64,000 bases of DNA from Cellulomonas soli. GTDB taxonomy: Bacteria; Actinomycetota; Actinomycetes; Actinomycetales; Cellulomonadaceae. The stretch is taken from positions 1,612,001 through 1,676,000 of the forward strand of contig NZ_JACBZJ010000001.1 in the NCBI RefSeq assembly GCF_013409305.1. Reading direction: 5' to 3'. Each line of letters starts with the position of its first letter. The stretch's first letter is position 1. Of the stretch, positions 16,409 through 26,074 are shown one piece after another. The notes below the pieces were generated by a model. The model was not told where the DNA came from. It worked only from the letters and a program-made list of their open reading frames with translations, and ran no database searches. Position numbers and translations under genes: made by a program.

Positions 16409-19400
16409 TCACGCCTCCACCGCCACCCCCTCGTCGACCGGGCTCGTGTCCGTGCTCGTGTGGGAGACGACGACGAACGTCCGGCCGGTCGCACGGGCCC
16501 GGGACCGGAGTTCCTCCAGGACGCGTTCCGCCTCACCCGGCGACAACGCACTCAACGACTCGTCCAGCACGGCGAGCTCCACCCCCGACGCCTGCGCGTG
16601 GGCGACGAGCAGGCGCTGACGGTCTGCCAGCGACAGGTCGCCGACGGGCCGCGCAAGGTCGGCCCCGGGCACGCTGGCACCGACCGCCTCGCACACGTCG
16701 GCAACAGCGACGGTCCGGACGGGGAGGTCGTCCTCCAGGAAGATCGCGGCGCTGCCCCTGCGTGCGGTCACGGATCGGAGCGCGATGCTCTTCCCGACAC
16801 CCGTCCGTCCGGAGACCTGCAGCAGGCGCCCCCCGTCCTGCGCCACCGCCGCCTCGAGCATCGCCACGGTCCGGCTGACCAGCGGCACCGGGGGCGGGAC
16901 CGAGTCCGGCGCGTCCAGCAGCGACGTCACGCGAGCGGCGGTCGCCGCGGAGACGCTGATCGACTGGACCGACTCGACGAGCTGCGGGAGCTGGTTGGCG
17001 ATCGTGTAGACGAGGTAGGCGATCACAGCCGGGGCGATCGCGCTCGACACGCGGTCGGCCTCCAGGGCGAGAGCGGTGCCCGCTCCGAAGATCACGAGCC
17101 CGGCGGTCTGCAGCTCGGTCCGTCGCCGCATCATCGCCGAGACGAGACCCTCTGACGCGCGCCCGAAGCGGTCCTCCTCGACGCCGTAGGTGGTCAGGAC
17201 CGCGGCACGCAGCTGCGGGTGCGACCCCGCGGAGTCGTCGTCGAGCGCGCCGGTCGAGAAGGCCATGAAGGTGCCCCGCGCCCGCGACTGCTCACCGACG
17301 GCCGTCACGATGCGGCGTTCGCCCGATCGGTGCAGGACGAACGCGAGCGGGACCAGGACCGCGATGACGAGCACGATCGCCGGCTCGCCCAGCGCGAGCG
17401 CGAGGACCACGCCCACCAGCTGCGTCGTGACGACCAACGCGCCGACGAGCTGCGCCGGGACCTGCATCTGGATGCTCGAGAAGTCCTCGCCGAACCGACC
17501 CACGAGCTCGCCCGTCCGGGACGGACCGGCGATCCAGGCGAGCCGGTCGGCGATCCGCGCGTGGAGCTCGGTCAGGCGCGCGACCGGGGTCCGGTGCTGC
17601 AGAAGGTTGACCCCGAGCGTGACGACGAGGGTGGCGACCAGGAGCACGAGCAGGATCGCGGCCTGGCGTCGGTCGCCGTCCGACCGTGTCCCGCCGAGGA
17701 CGATCGGCAGCACGACGCCCAGCGTGGAGGTCACGACGACGGCAGCGCACAGCAGTGCCGTCCCCCCGGCGCCGAGGACGATGAGGACCGCACGCGCCGC
17801 GGAGCCGACGGTCGGACGAGGAGTGGCGAAGCCCGGGTCCTCGACCGCGGCCTCAGCGGTGCGAACCGGGACGGGCACCGGGGCGGCGGGCTCGTGGCCA
17901 TCCGGCACGCGTTCGAGGGTCCGGACCACCGGTTCACCGACGAGAACCCCGTCGCGCAGCGTCAGCGCGATCTGCTGGTCCACCGGCACACCCAGGCAGT
18001 CCTCCGCCACGAGGACCACACGCCGGCCTGCATCGACGATGCGACCCACGAGCCGGAGCCTGCTCGCGCGATCGATCGCGGCCAGCGTCGGTTGGGAGAG
18101 GAGGCAGGGCCCGGCCGAGACCGTGAGGGCGACGGCCAGCGCGAGACGGTGACGCTCACCTCGCGACATCGACGCGAGTCGTTCGACGGCATCGGCGACG
18201 TCCAGATCGGACGGGAGCTCCAGCGCCACGAGCCAGGAGTCCAGCTCCCGCCGTGCGCCTGCGTCGAGGGAGCCGGCCCACGTCTGCACGACCCGACCGT
18301 CGAGCCTCGGGTCCGACGACAGCCACCCCCAGCCGTGGATCCGTCCGGCCGCACGAACGAGGTCGGACGCCGCCGCCTCGGCGGCCTCGCCGGACACGCT
18401 CAACCACGTGACGCCGGGAGTCTGGTCGATGCCGCGCAGCACGTCGAGGTCGACGTCAGCCCTGGGGGCGAGGCGTCGTTCGTCCCACGCCTGGAGCATC
18501 GGGATGGTCAGCCGCACGACGCGGTAGTTCGTGACGGCTTCCTGCAGCGCGCTCGACAGCAGACCGGCGGCCACCAGCAGCGGGACGAGGGTGGAAGCTC
18601 CACCGTCGGCGCCCAGGACGAACACCAACGCAGCCGTCGTGACCACGACGGGCACAGCTGCCGAGGCGACGACCCCGTTGACCACCTGCAGGTTCGCCCG
18701 TCGGAGCAGGACGGGCACCTGGGCGTCCCGGCGCGCCTGCATCCAGCCCGCCACGTGCTCGGAGAGCCCTGCCGCCCTCAGCTTCCAGGCGGCGTTGCTG
18801 AGATCGCGGATGCGGTCGACACGCGCCGCCTCGCTCTCGATGTATCGGTGGTAGACGGCTCCGACGAGGTGGACGAGCCGGAGCGCCATGAGGGTGGCGA
18901 CGCACACGCCGACGAGGGCGGTCCACCCGACGGTGCCGTAGGTGAGGACCACGAACGTCGCGATGGCGACGGATCGAACCAGGGTGATGGCCAGGTCGAC
19001 GACGTACGCGAACTGGCTGATCTGAGCCGGGTGGGTGCTGAACCGGCCCGTGGACGGGGCGCGCCGACCGGAGGAGTCGTCGAGCGACTCCTCGAAGAAC
19101 GTGCGCAGGGCGAGGAACCGTACGGCGACGACGAGCCGCAGCTCCGCACCCTCCTTGGCCCAGCCCGCCACCGCCGAGAGGACGGACGCGCCCACGAGCA
19201 GCGCCGCCCAGGAAGCAGCGTCCTCACCCGCGGACAGCGCTCTGCTGAACCGATCGAAGAGGTACGGGGTCGCACTGACCGCCGCCGCCGCGACCAGACC
19301 GGAGCCCGCCACCGTCGCGGTGAGCCTCGGCCGCGCGGTGAGGAAGGCGAGCCAGGCGCGCATCCCGCGGCGCGACCCGACGCGGGATGCGAAGCGTTCC

Positions 19401-19420
19401 TGAGCGGAGACGCCGGTCAC
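16409..19420 (-). CDS. Single-chain double ABC exporter with a degenerate first ATPase
   Basis: A 1003-residue protein laid out as TMD1-NBD1-TMD2-NBD2. NBD2 is intact: Walker A GRTGVGKS near residue 875, signature-like LSLADRQR near 933, Walker B ELAVLDES near 953 and the switch histidine in VVSHTS near 983. NBD1 (about residues 330-510) lacks Walker A, having GEAAEAAASDL where GxxGxGKS is expected. It keeps a signature (SMSRGERHRLALAVAL near 418), but its Walker B region reads LLSQPTLAAID without the catalytic pair. Heterodimeric exporters often have one weak site; here both halves are fused and one is badly decayed. NBD2's signature is also atypical. The gene stands alone between terminators or divergent spacers. 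The GTG start is weakly supported. Export of a peptide, lipid or drug is the likely role; the substrate is unknown. Confidence 0.85.
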   Translation of the reverse strand: MTGVSAQERFASRVGSRRGMRAWLAFLTARPRLTATVAGSGLVAAAAVSATPYLFDRFSRALSAGEDAASWAALLVGASVLSAVAGWAKEGAELRLVVAVRFLALRTFFEESLDDSSGRRAPSTGRFSTHPAQISQFAYVVDLAITLVRSVAIATFVVLTYGTVGWTALVGVCVATLMALRLVHLVGAVYHRYIESEAARVDRIRDLSNAAWKLRAAGLSEHVAGWMQARRDAQVPVLLRRANLQVVNGVVASAAVPVVVTTAALVFVLGADGGASTLVPLLVAAGLLSSALQEAVTNYRVVRLTIPMLQAWDERRLAPRADVDLDVLRGIDQTPGVTWLSVSGEAAEAAASDLVRAAGRIHGWGWLSSDPRLDGRVVQTWAGSLDAGARRELDSWLVALELPSDLDVADAVERLASMSRGERHRLALAVALTVSAGPCLLSQPTLAAIDRASRLRLVGRIVDAGRRVVLVAEDCLGVPVDQQIALTLRDGVLVGEPVVRTLERVPDGHEPAAPVPVPVRTAEAAVEDPGFATPRPTVGSAARAVLIVLGAGGTALLCAAVVVTSTLGVVLPIVLGGTRSDGDRRQAAILLVLLVATLVVTLGVNLLQHRTPVARLTELHARIADRLAWIAGPSRTGELVGRFGEDFSSIQMQVPAQLVGALVVTTQLVGVVLALALGEPAIVLVIAVLVPLAFVLHRSGERRIVTAVGEQSRARGTFMAFSTGALDDDSAGSHPQLRAAVLTTYGVEEDRFGRASEGLVSAMMRRRTELQTAGLVIFGAGTALALEADRVSSAIAPAVIAYLVYTIANQLPQLVESVQSISVSAATAARVTSLLDAPDSVPPPVPLVSRTVAMLEAAVAQDGGRLLQVSGRTGVGKSIALRSVTARRGSAAIFLEDDLPVRTVAVADVCEAVGASVPGADLARPVGDLSLADRQRLLVAHAQASGVELAVLDESLSALSPGEAERVLEELRSRARATGRTFVVVSHTSTDTSPVDEGVAVEA

Positions 19421-19650
19421 AGCGCGTCGTCGAATCGTCCGAGTGGCACACGCGGGAGGCTAACCACCGGGACGCAGCCCTGAGCAGCCCGAGTCGCCGA
19501 ACACGCCGACGCGGCCCTCGGTGCGGCGGTGACGGCGCCGACCAGCCGGTGCCAGCACACCGCCTCGCCTCGCGGGCCACCGGGTGCGCGCCCACACTGG
19601 CCCTGCCGCGACCGGACGGTCGCGGGCGAGCCCAGCAGCGCGAGGCGACC

Positions 19651-20049
19651 ATGGAACCGGACGGTCCGCACGCCCCCGACGACCCCACGGTCACCGACCC
19701 CGAGCACTACCGGGTCGTGCTGGAGAACGACCGGGTGCGCGTCCTGGAGTACCGCGACGTGCCGGGTGCGCGTACCCACCCGCACCGGCACCCCGACTCC
19801 GTGATGGTGACGGCCACCGGGTTCCGTCGGCGCATCACCTCGGGCGAGCGGGCGGTGGAGGTCGAGCTCGAGCCCGGGCAGGTGCGGTGGCTCGCCGGTC
19901 AGGAGCACGTGGGGGAGAACGTCGGGACCAGCCCGACGCACGCGTTCTTCGTCGAGCTCAAGGAGCCGCACCCGGGCGGAGCCGATGGCGGCCCGGGCGG
20001 CGCAGCCGGCCTCGCCGACGGGCCACCCGCGCCGCTCGGCCCGGCCTGA
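19651..20049 (+). CDS. Cupin-like small protein
   Basis: A 132-residue protein whose core (about residues 18-105) reads as a single small cupin barrel. ARTHPHRHPDSVMV supplies the HxH..E/D-like metal-binding strand, and a second conserved turn ends with PTHAFFVELKEP. The C-terminal 25 residues are Gly/Ala/Pro-rich and probably disordered. Similar proteins are annotated as cytoplasmic cupins of unknown function. ATG 19651 has GCGAGGCGA upstream. It converges on hemL with only 27 bases between the stops, and there is no operon partner. Confidence 0.75.
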   Translation: MEPDGPHAPDDPTVTDPEHYRVVLENDRVRVLEYRDVPGARTHPHRHPDSVMVTATGFRRRITSGERAVEVELEPGQVRWLAGQEHVGENVGTSPTHAFFVELKEPHPGGADGGPGGAAGLADGPPAPLGPA

Positions 20050-20076
20050 GGCCCGGGGAGCGACGCGGGTCGCGGG

Positions 20077-21435
20077 TCAGTCCTGCGGTGCCTGGGCCGA
20101 GGCGGCCGCTGCTGCGGCGGCGGGCAGTGCGTCGACGATCCGGCCCACGGCCTCGTCGTCGTGCGCGGCCGAGACGAACCACGCCTCGAACGCCGACGGC
20201 GGCGCGGAGACCCCCGCCTCCAGCAGCGCGTGGAAGAACGGGGCGTACCGCCACGACTCCGTGGCCTGCACGGCCGCGTAGTCGCGCGCACCCTGGGCGG
20301 CGGCCTCGGCACCGAACATGATGCTGAACAGGCTGCCGGCCCACTGGATCGCGTGCGGCACGCTCGCCGCGGCCAGCGCCTGCGAGACCGCCGAGCGCAG
20401 CTGCGCGGACGCGGCGTCGACCCGGGCGTACACGGCGTCGTCCGCGAGGCGCAGCGTGGCCAGGCCGGCCGCGGTCGCCACCGGGTTCCCCGACAGGGTC
20501 CCCGCCTGGTAGACGGGCCCGAGCGGTGCGAGCTGCTCCATGACGTCGACCCGACCCGCGACGGCCGCCACGGGCAGGCCGCCGCCGATGACCTTGCCGA
20601 AGGTCAGCAGGTCGGGCTCCCAGCCCTCGGCCTGACCCTCGAAGCCCCACCAGCCGGCCGGGCCGACCCGGAAGCCGGTGAGCACCTCGTCCTGCACGAA
20701 CAGGGCACCGTGCTCGTGCGCGATCCGGCGGACCTCGCCGTTGAAGCCGGGCAGCGGCGGCACCACACCCATGTTGGCGGGCGCGGCCTCGGTGATGACC
20801 GCGGCGATCCGCTCGCCGTGCTCGGCGAACGCAGCGGCGACGGCGTCCAGGTCGTTGTACGGCACGACGATCGTCTCGGCCGCGACGGCGGCGCTCACAC
20901 CGGCCGACCCGGGCAGGGCGAGCGTGGCCAGGCCGGAGCCGGCCGCCACGAGCAGCGCGTCGACGTGACCGTGGTAGCAGCCGGCGAACTTCAGCACGAG
21001 GTCACGGCCGGTGAACCCACGGGCCAGCCGCAGGGCCGTCATCGTGGCCTCGGTGCCGGTCGAGACCAGGCGGACGCGGTGCGCGGCCGGGACCCGACGG
21101 CGGATCTCCTCGGCCAGCTCGCCCTCGGTGACGGTCGGCGCACCGAAGCTCAGACCGCGGGACACGGCCTCGTGCACGGCGTCGAGCACGACCGGGTGCC
21201 CGTGGCCCAGCAACGCGGGACCCCACGAGCCGACCAGGTCGACGTACTCGTGCCCGTCGACGTCGGTCACGTACGCGCCGAGGGCCGATGCCAGGAAGCG
21301 GGGTGTCCCGCCGACCGAGCCGAACGCCCGCACGGGGGAGTTCACCCCTCCGGGGATCACCCCCTGCGCCTGCCGGAACGCGTCCTCGCTGGTCGTCGTC
21401 CGCCCATCCATGGTGTCGGACCCGAGCTCACTCAT
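20077..21435 (-). CDS. hemL: Glutamate-1-semialdehyde 2,1-aminomutase
   Basis: A 452-residue PLP enzyme that turns glutamate-1-semialdehyde into 5-aminolevulinate, the second step of the C5 route begun by HemA. The PLP lysine is Lys281 in [12 protein letters not shown]. Other family marks are [13 protein letters not shown] near the N-terminus, [15 protein letters not shown] and [13 protein letters not shown] 21435 follows GAGGAGAAGCG and overlaps the hemB stop (ATGA), so hemB and hemL are coupled. It is the last gene of hemC-hemD-hemB-hemL. Confidence 0.97.
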   Translation of the reverse strand: MSELGSDTMDGRTTTSEDAFRQAQGVIPGGVNSPVRAFGSVGGTPRFLASALGAYVTDVDGHEYVDLVGSWGPALLGHGHPVVLDAVHEAVSRGLSFGAPTVTEGELAEEIRRRVPAAHRVRLVSTGTEATMTALRLARGFTGRDLVLKFAGCYHGHVDALLVAAGSGLATLALPGSAGVSAAVAAETIVVPYNDLDAVAAAFAEHGERIAAVITEAAPANMGVVPPLPGFNGEVRRIAHEHGALFVQDEVLTGFRVGPAGWWGFEGQAEGWEPDLLTFGKVIGGGLPVAAVAGRVDVMEQLAPLGPVYQAGTLSGNPVATAAGLATLRLADDAVYARVDAASAQLRSAVSQALAAASVPHAIQWAGSLFSIMFGAEAAAQGARDYAAVQATESWRYAPFFHALLEAGVSAPPSAFEAWFVSAAHDDEAVGRIVDALPAAAAAAASAQAPQD

Positions 21436-22484
21436 CGCTTCTCCTCTGCCAGCCATCCGGCCAGCTCCGTAGCCCAGTAGGTGAGGACGTGGTCGGCACC
21501 GGCGCGCCGGATGCCGACCACGGACTCCTCGATCGCGCGGCGCCGGTCGATCCACCCTGCCGCCGCAGCGGCCTCGATCATCGCGTACTCGCCCGATACC
21601 TGGTAGGCGGAAATCGGGACGGACGACATCGCCGCCACGTCGGCCAGGACGTCGAGGTAGGACATGGCCGGCTTGACCATGACGACGTCGGCCCCCTCGG
21701 CGATGTCGATCGCGACCTCGCGCAGCGCCTCGCGGCGGTTCGCCGGGTCCATCTGGTAGGTGCGGCGGTCGCCCTCGAGGGTCGACTCGACCGCGTCGCG
21801 GAACGGGCCGTAGAACGCCGAGGCGTACTTCGCGGCGTAGGCGAGCACGGCGACGTCGAGGTGCCCGGCCTCATCGAGAGCGTCCCGCACGACGCCGACC
21901 TGGCCGTCCATCATGCCGCTGAGCCCGACGAGGTGGGCGCCCGCGTCGGCCTGGGCGAGGGCCATCTCGGCGTACCGGACGAGCGTCGCGTCGTTGTCGA
22001 CGGCGCCCGTGGCGGTGAGCACGCCGCAGTGCCCGTGGTCGGTGAACTCGTCGAGGCACAGGTCGGCCTGCACGACGAGCGCGTCACCGACCTCGGCCAC
22101 CACGTCGGCGATCGCCCGGTTGAGGATCCCGTCGGGGTCGGTGGCCTGCGTGCCGACCGCGTCGCGGACCAGCGGGACGCCGAACAGCATGAGCCCGCCC
22201 AGCCCCGCCTCGGCGGCCTCCGCGGCCGCCCGCCGCAGGCTGTCGCGGGTGTGCTGGACGACGCCCGGCATGGAGGCGATGGGTCGCGGCTCGGCCAGGC
22301 CCTCCCGCACGAAGACCGGCAGCACGAGCTCGGCCGGGTGCACCCGTGTCTGGGCGACGAGGCGCCGCATCGCGGGCGTGCTGCGCAGGCGACGCGGACG
22401 GATACGGCCGACACCCTCGGACGCGGGCCCGGACGGGCGCGCCGACGACGGGTCGGACGGGTGCTGCGGGTCGGCGGAGGTCAC
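21432..22484 (-). CDS. hemB: Delta-aminolevulinic acid dehydratase (porphobilinogen synthase)
   Basis: A 350-residue enzyme joining two 5-aminolevulinates into porphobilinogen. The two Schiff-base lysines are Lys219 (YAAKYAS) and Lys271 (VMVKPAMSY). The metal loop reads [14 protein letters not shown]: two of the three Zn-binding cysteines are kept and the middle one is Asp, a mixed form seen in actinobacteria. The first 30 residues are Pro/Ser-rich and outside the fold. GTG 22484 has GAGGAG upstream and overlaps the hemD stop (GTGA). The product is passed to HemC, encoded in the same operon. Confidence 0.97.
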   Translation of the reverse strand: MTSADPQHPSDPSSARPSGPASEGVGRIRPRRLRSTPAMRRLVAQTRVHPAELVLPVFVREGLAEPRPIASMPGVVQHTRDSLRRAAAEAAEAGLGGLMLFGVPLVRDAVGTQATDPDGILNRAIADVVAEVGDALVVQADLCLDEFTDHGHCGVLTATGAVDNDATLVRYAEMALAQADAGAHLVGLSGMMDGQVGVVRDALDEAGHLDVAVLAYAAKYASAFYGPFRDAVESTLEGDRRTYQMDPANRREALREVAIDIAEGADVVMVKPAMSYLDVLADVAAMSSVPISAYQVSGEYAMIEAAAAAGWIDRRRAIEESVVGIRRAGADHVLTYWATELAGWLAEEKR

Positions 22485-23419
22485 ACGGGCTCCTCGGAGG
22501 ACGGTGCGGGGGTGTCGGGTGCGGAGTCGTGCCGGGCGGTGGCCAGTGCCGTGCCCAGTGCCGTGACCAGGCCCTGCATCGTCTGCTCGGCGGCGACGGC
22601 GGCCACGGGCAGGCCGAGCCGCCGTGCCTCCGCGGCCGTCGACGGCCCGATGCAGACCAGCAGCGTGCCGGCCGGCGGCGTCCCGAGGTGGGCGGCCAGC
22701 TCGCGCACGGTCGAGGCGGACGTGAGCAGCGCGGCGTCGATCCTGCCCTCGCGCCAGTCGGCGACGACCTCGGCGGACGGCGGTGCCGCGGCGACCGTGC
22801 GGTACGCGACGACGTCGTCGACCTCCCAGCCGCGGGCGCGCAGGCCGTCGGCGAGCGTCGCCGAGGCGAGGTCCCCGCGCGGGAAGAGCACGCGTCCGGG
22901 ACCGTCCGGCAGGGCCGGTTCGGCGGCGGTCACGCGGAGCAGTGCCTCGACGAGCAGCGCGGCGGTCGACCCGGTCGGCGGCACGAGGTCCACGCGCAGG
23001 CCGGCCTCCCGCAGCGCGCGGGCCGTGCCGGGGCCGACCGCGGCGACACGCGTGCCGGTGCGACGCACGAGCTCCTCGAGCGGGGCGTCGACGTCGACCG
23101 CACGGTCGACCAGCACGGGCACGGCGGCGGCGCTGGTGAGCACGAGCCAGGAGTACCACCCGGCGCCGAGCGCCAGCAGGGTGTCGTCGAGGTCGGTCGG
23201 GTCCTCCGGCAGGACGGTCTCGATGAGGGGCACGACGACCGCCTGCGCACCGGCCGCTCCGAGCGCGACCACGGCAGGGCTGGTCCCGGCGCTCGGGCGC
23301 GGGACGAGCACGCGCAGACCGGCGAGCGGTCCGCCGGCCCGTCGGTCGCTCGGGTCGCCGACCGGGTCACCGGGACGGCTGCCGGTCGGGTCGTCGGTCG
23401 GTCGGGAGGGCGTGGTCAT
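22481..23419 (-). CDS. hemD: Uroporphyrinogen-III synthase
   Basis: A 312-residue protein of the poorly conserved HemD fold: two alpha/beta domains joined by beta strands. Recognisable parts are GLRVLVPRP at the first strand, the VVPLIE segment, [12 protein letters not shown] (the family's common LTSxxAV), a VGPGTARAL turn, and [11 protein letters not shown] before the second domain. The N-terminal 30 residues are rich in Pro, Asp and Arg and look disordered. It closes and inverts hydroxymethylbilane into uroporphyrinogen III. ATG 23419 overlaps the hemC stop, and its own stop overlaps hemB. Confidence 0.92.
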   Translation of the reverse strand: MTTPSRPTDDPTGSRPGDPVGDPSDRRAGGPLAGLRVLVPRPSAGTSPAVVALGAAGAQAVVVPLIETVLPEDPTDLDDTLLALGAGWYSWLVLTSAAAVPVLVDRAVDVDAPLEELVRRTGTRVAAVGPGTARALREAGLRVDLVPPTGSTAALLVEALLRVTAAEPALPDGPGRVLFPRGDLASATLADGLRARGWEVDDVVAYRTVAAAPPSAEVVADWREGRIDAALLTSASTVRELAAHLGTPPAGTLLVCIGPSTAAEARRLGLPVAAVAAEQTMQGLVTALGTALATARHDSAPDTPAPSSEEPV

Positions 23420-24444
23420 CGGGTGGCGCCCAGCTCCGCGAGCTCGGCCGCGCCGGCGTCGAGCAGCTGCTCGGCGAGCGCACGCCCGAGCTGCTCGGCG
23501 GCGAGCGTGTCGGCCTGCGCCTCGGCGAGGGCGTCGGCGAGCGTGCCGGCTGCCGGCGACGCGCCGGCGACGGCCCCGAGGACCGTGGTCGACGACCGCC
23601 GCAGGGTCCGGGTGCCGTCGGTGCGCGCGACCACGGCGTCCAGGTGCAGGGTCCGTCCGTCGTCGTCGAGCCGGCCGAGGGCCCCGACGGGTGCCGCGCA
23701 GCCGGCCTCGAGCCGGGCGAGCAGGGCCCGCTCGGCGACGACGGCGAGCCGGGTCGGCCGGTGGTCGAGCGCCCGCAGCGCGCGGGCCAGGGGGGTCGTG
23801 CCGTCGGCGTCGGCGGTGCGCACCTCGACGGCCAGCGCTCCCTGCCCGGGCGCGGGGGCCATGACGTCGGGCTCGAAGGTCTCGGTCACCTGGTCGAGCC
23901 GTTCGAGGCGGGCGAGCCCGGCGCGGGCCAGCACGACCGCGTCGAGGTCGCCGGGCGCGACCCGGCGCAGGCGGGTGTCGACGTTGCCGCGGATGTCCAC
24001 GACGTCCAGGTCAGGGCGGGCGGCCAGCAGCTGAGCGGCCCGTCGGGGAGAGCCGGTGCCGACCCGGGCGCCCGTGGGCAGGGTGGCGAGCGTGAGGCCG
24101 TCGCGGGCGCACAGCGCGTCGCGAGGGTCCTGCCGGAGCGGCACGGCTCCGAGCACGAGCCCGTCCGCGGGTCCGGTGGGCAGGTCCTTGAGCGAGTGCA
24201 CGGCGAGGTCGCAGCGCCCGTCGAGGAGGGCGTCGCGCAGCGCGGTGACGAACACGCCCGTGCCGCCGAGGCTCGCCAGGGAACCGGTGAGCCGGTCGCC
24301 GTCGGTGCGCACGCGGACGGTCTCGACCGTGAGGCTCTCAGATCCGGGGTGCGCTGCGAGCGTGGCGAGCGCCTGGGCGACGTGGCCCGTCTGGGTCAGG
24401 GCGAGGATGCTCGCGCGGGTGCCGACACGCACGTGCTGGGGCAT
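23416..24444 (-). CDS. hemC: Hydroxymethylbilane synthase (porphobilinogen deaminase)
   Basis: A 342-residue enzyme that polymerises four porphobilinogens. Family marks are RVGTRASILALTQT at the start, SLKDLPT (active-site Asp region), GSPRRAAQLL and LEAGCAAPVGA, whose Cys249 carries the dipyrromethane cofactor. ATG 24444 gives the standard N-terminus; an upstream in-frame start at 24522 adds only unaligned residues. The ribosome site is weak (GAGGGACACTGAG). It is the first gene of hemC-hemD-hemB-hemL, with each following gene overlapping the last by four bases. Confidence 0.96.
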   Translation of the reverse strand: MPQHVRVGTRASILALTQTGHVAQALATLAAHPGSESLTVETVRVRTDGDRLTGSLASLGGTGVFVTALRDALLDGRCDLAVHSLKDLPTGPADGLVLGAVPLRQDPRDALCARDGLTLATLPTGARVGTGSPRRAAQLLAARPDLDVVDIRGNVDTRLRRVAPGDLDAVVLARAGLARLERLDQVTETFEPDVMAPAPGQGALAVEVRTADADGTTPLARALRALDHRPTRLAVVAERALLARLEAGCAAPVGALGRLDDDGRTLHLDAVVARTDGTRTLRRSSTTVLGAVAGASPAAGTLADALAEAQADTLAAEQLGRALAEQLLDAGAAELAELGATR

Positions 24445-24584
24445 GGGGCTCAGTGTCCCTCTCGTCGGCGGGGAAGTCGAAAAGCGTGCGACGGGGCCGA
24501 TGAAGTGCGCGTCCGACGGCATTCCGAGAATGTCGCGCCGTGCATTCTGTGGCCTTGTCGTGACGTGTTGTCAGAAAATGTCCG
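24445..24584 (-). promoter_or_regulatory. Spacer before hemC, probable promoter region
   Basis: 140 bases separate the hemG stop from hemC. On the minus strand CTGACA and CAGAAT occur 19 bp apart (about 24571 down to 24541), a possible promoter with long spacing. This would make hemC-D-B-L separable from hemE-hemG. Confidence 0.3.
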
Positions 24585-26072
24585 TCAGTCCTGCAGAGAA
24601 CGCGCCGCAGCCCGCGCGGCGGGCACCACGGAAGCCAGGCCGTTGCCGTCGGCCCACGCCCCGCAGACCGCCACCCCCGGCAGGTCCGCGACAGCCGCAC
24701 GCACCGCCGCGACCGCCTCCCGATGGGTCGCCGACGGCCGGGGGAGCGCCTGCGTCCAGCGCACCACCGCCGTCCCGACGACCTGCTCCGCGGTGAGCGG
24801 CACACCCAGCAGCACCGAGGCATCACGCACCGCCTGCTCGACGAGCACCGCGTCGTCGCCCTCACGCACAGGCACGGTCAGCGGGCTCTGCTCGCCGTCC
24901 TTCCGCCCGCCCGCACCCTGCCGGTTGTCCGCCCCCGCGCGGCCGTACGACAGGCGCACGACGTGTCGGTCGGCCGGCACGTCCCGACGCAGCCACGCCC
25001 ACTTCGCGGTCGCGTGCGTCAGCGCCTTCGCCTGCACGTCCGTGGCGCCCGGGGCGACCAGCACCCCCGTGCCGCGCGGTGCCGCGTCCAGCGCCGGGCA
25101 GTCCACGACGAGCGTGACGAGCGTGACCCGCGCACCGTCGTCCGGCCGTGCGGCGCTCAGGTCCGCGACCCGGGCGGCCTGCAGCAGCTCGCCCGCCGCG
25201 GGCGTCGCCAGGACCAGGCGGGGCGTCTGCACCGTCGCGTCGTCCAGCAGCACGCGCGTCGACCCGTCGGGCTGCGGGGCCAGCGCCCGCACGCGCGACC
25301 GCGTCCGGACCTGACCGCCGTGCGCCTCGACGTCGGCCACCAGCGCGTCGACCATCCGGAACATGCCGCCGTCCACACCCTGCACGGCCGCACCCGCGGG
25401 CGCCGCCGCCCGCATGGCCTGCACGGCACGCGCCAACGAGCCGCGCGCCGCCGCCCGGGCGGCCTGCAGGCCCGGGGCCACCGCGTCGACCGCCAGGTCG
25501 TCCGGGTCCGCCGCGTGCACGCCGCCGACGATCGGTTGCACGAGCCGCTCGACGACACGACGACCCATGCGGGCGGTCACCAGCGCGCCGAGCGAGGCCG
25601 CGTCCTTGCCGACCGACGCCGGCAGCACCAGGTCGAGGGACGCGCGCAGCGCCCCGCCCAGACCCAGGGTGGCTCGCACGTCCGCGGCCCACGGGCGCGC
25701 CGGGATCCCCAGGACGCCCGTGCGCGGCAGCGGACCGTCCTTGCCCGGCAGGTGCGCCCAGGAGCCGACGGTTTGCGGCACGCGCAGCGCGTCGCCCAGC
25801 CCGAGCTCCTCGAGCAGGGCGGCCACCGCGCCGCCGCGGGTCGCGAACGACTCCGCACCCGCGTCCAGCCGCAGGCCCGCGACCTCGTGGCCGCGCACCG
25901 AGCCACCGGCCGCGTCCCGACCCTCGAGGACCAGGGTGGGAACGCCGGCGCGCACCAGCTCGCGGGCCGCGACGAGCCCGGCGACACCACCGCCGACGAC
26001 CACCGCCCCCCACTGCTCGTCCGGCGAGGTGGAATCGGGGCGGGGCCGGCTGCGCCGGTCAGGGGTGGCCAC
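24585..26072 (-). CDS. hemG: Protoporphyrinogen/coproporphyrinogen III oxidase (HemY/CgoX type)
   Basis: A 495-residue FAD flavoprotein. The dinucleotide motif VVVGGGVAGLVAAREL is near residue 20, followed by VLEGRDAAGGSVR, and the C-terminal FAD signature is VCGAWADGNGLASVV. It is an oxygen-dependent HemY-type oxidase. In actinobacteria that use the coproporphyrin branch, this enzyme oxidises coproporphyrinogen III (CgoX). GTG 26072 lies two bases after the hemE stop, so the two are translated together. The ferrochelatase and ChdC genes that would complete this branch are not in the window. Confidence 0.94.
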   Translation of the reverse strand: MATPDRRSRPRPDSTSPDEQWGAVVVGGGVAGLVAARELVRAGVPTLVLEGRDAAGGSVRGHEVAGLRLDAGAESFATRGGAVAALLEELGLGDALRVPQTVGSWAHLPGKDGPLPRTGVLGIPARPWAADVRATLGLGGALRASLDLVLPASVGKDAASLGALVTARMGRRVVERLVQPIVGGVHAADPDDLAVDAVAPGLQAARAAARGSLARAVQAMRAAAPAGAAVQGVDGGMFRMVDALVADVEAHGGQVRTRSRVRALAPQPDGSTRVLLDDATVQTPRLVLATPAAGELLQAARVADLSAARPDDGARVTLVTLVVDCPALDAAPRGTGVLVAPGATDVQAKALTHATAKWAWLRRDVPADRHVVRLSYGRAGADNRQGAGGRKDGEQSPLTVPVREGDDAVLVEQAVRDASVLLGVPLTAEQVVGTAVVRWTQALPRPSATHREAVAAVRAAVADLPGVAVCGAWADGNGLASVVPAARAAARSLQD

Positions 26073-26074
26073 GA

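Noticed and set aside
17219..19483. Long plus-strand reading frame of 754 codons
   Set aside because: It lies opposite the double ABC exporter, is extremely Arg/Asp/His-rich and shows no domain. It is a product of GC-biased third positions.
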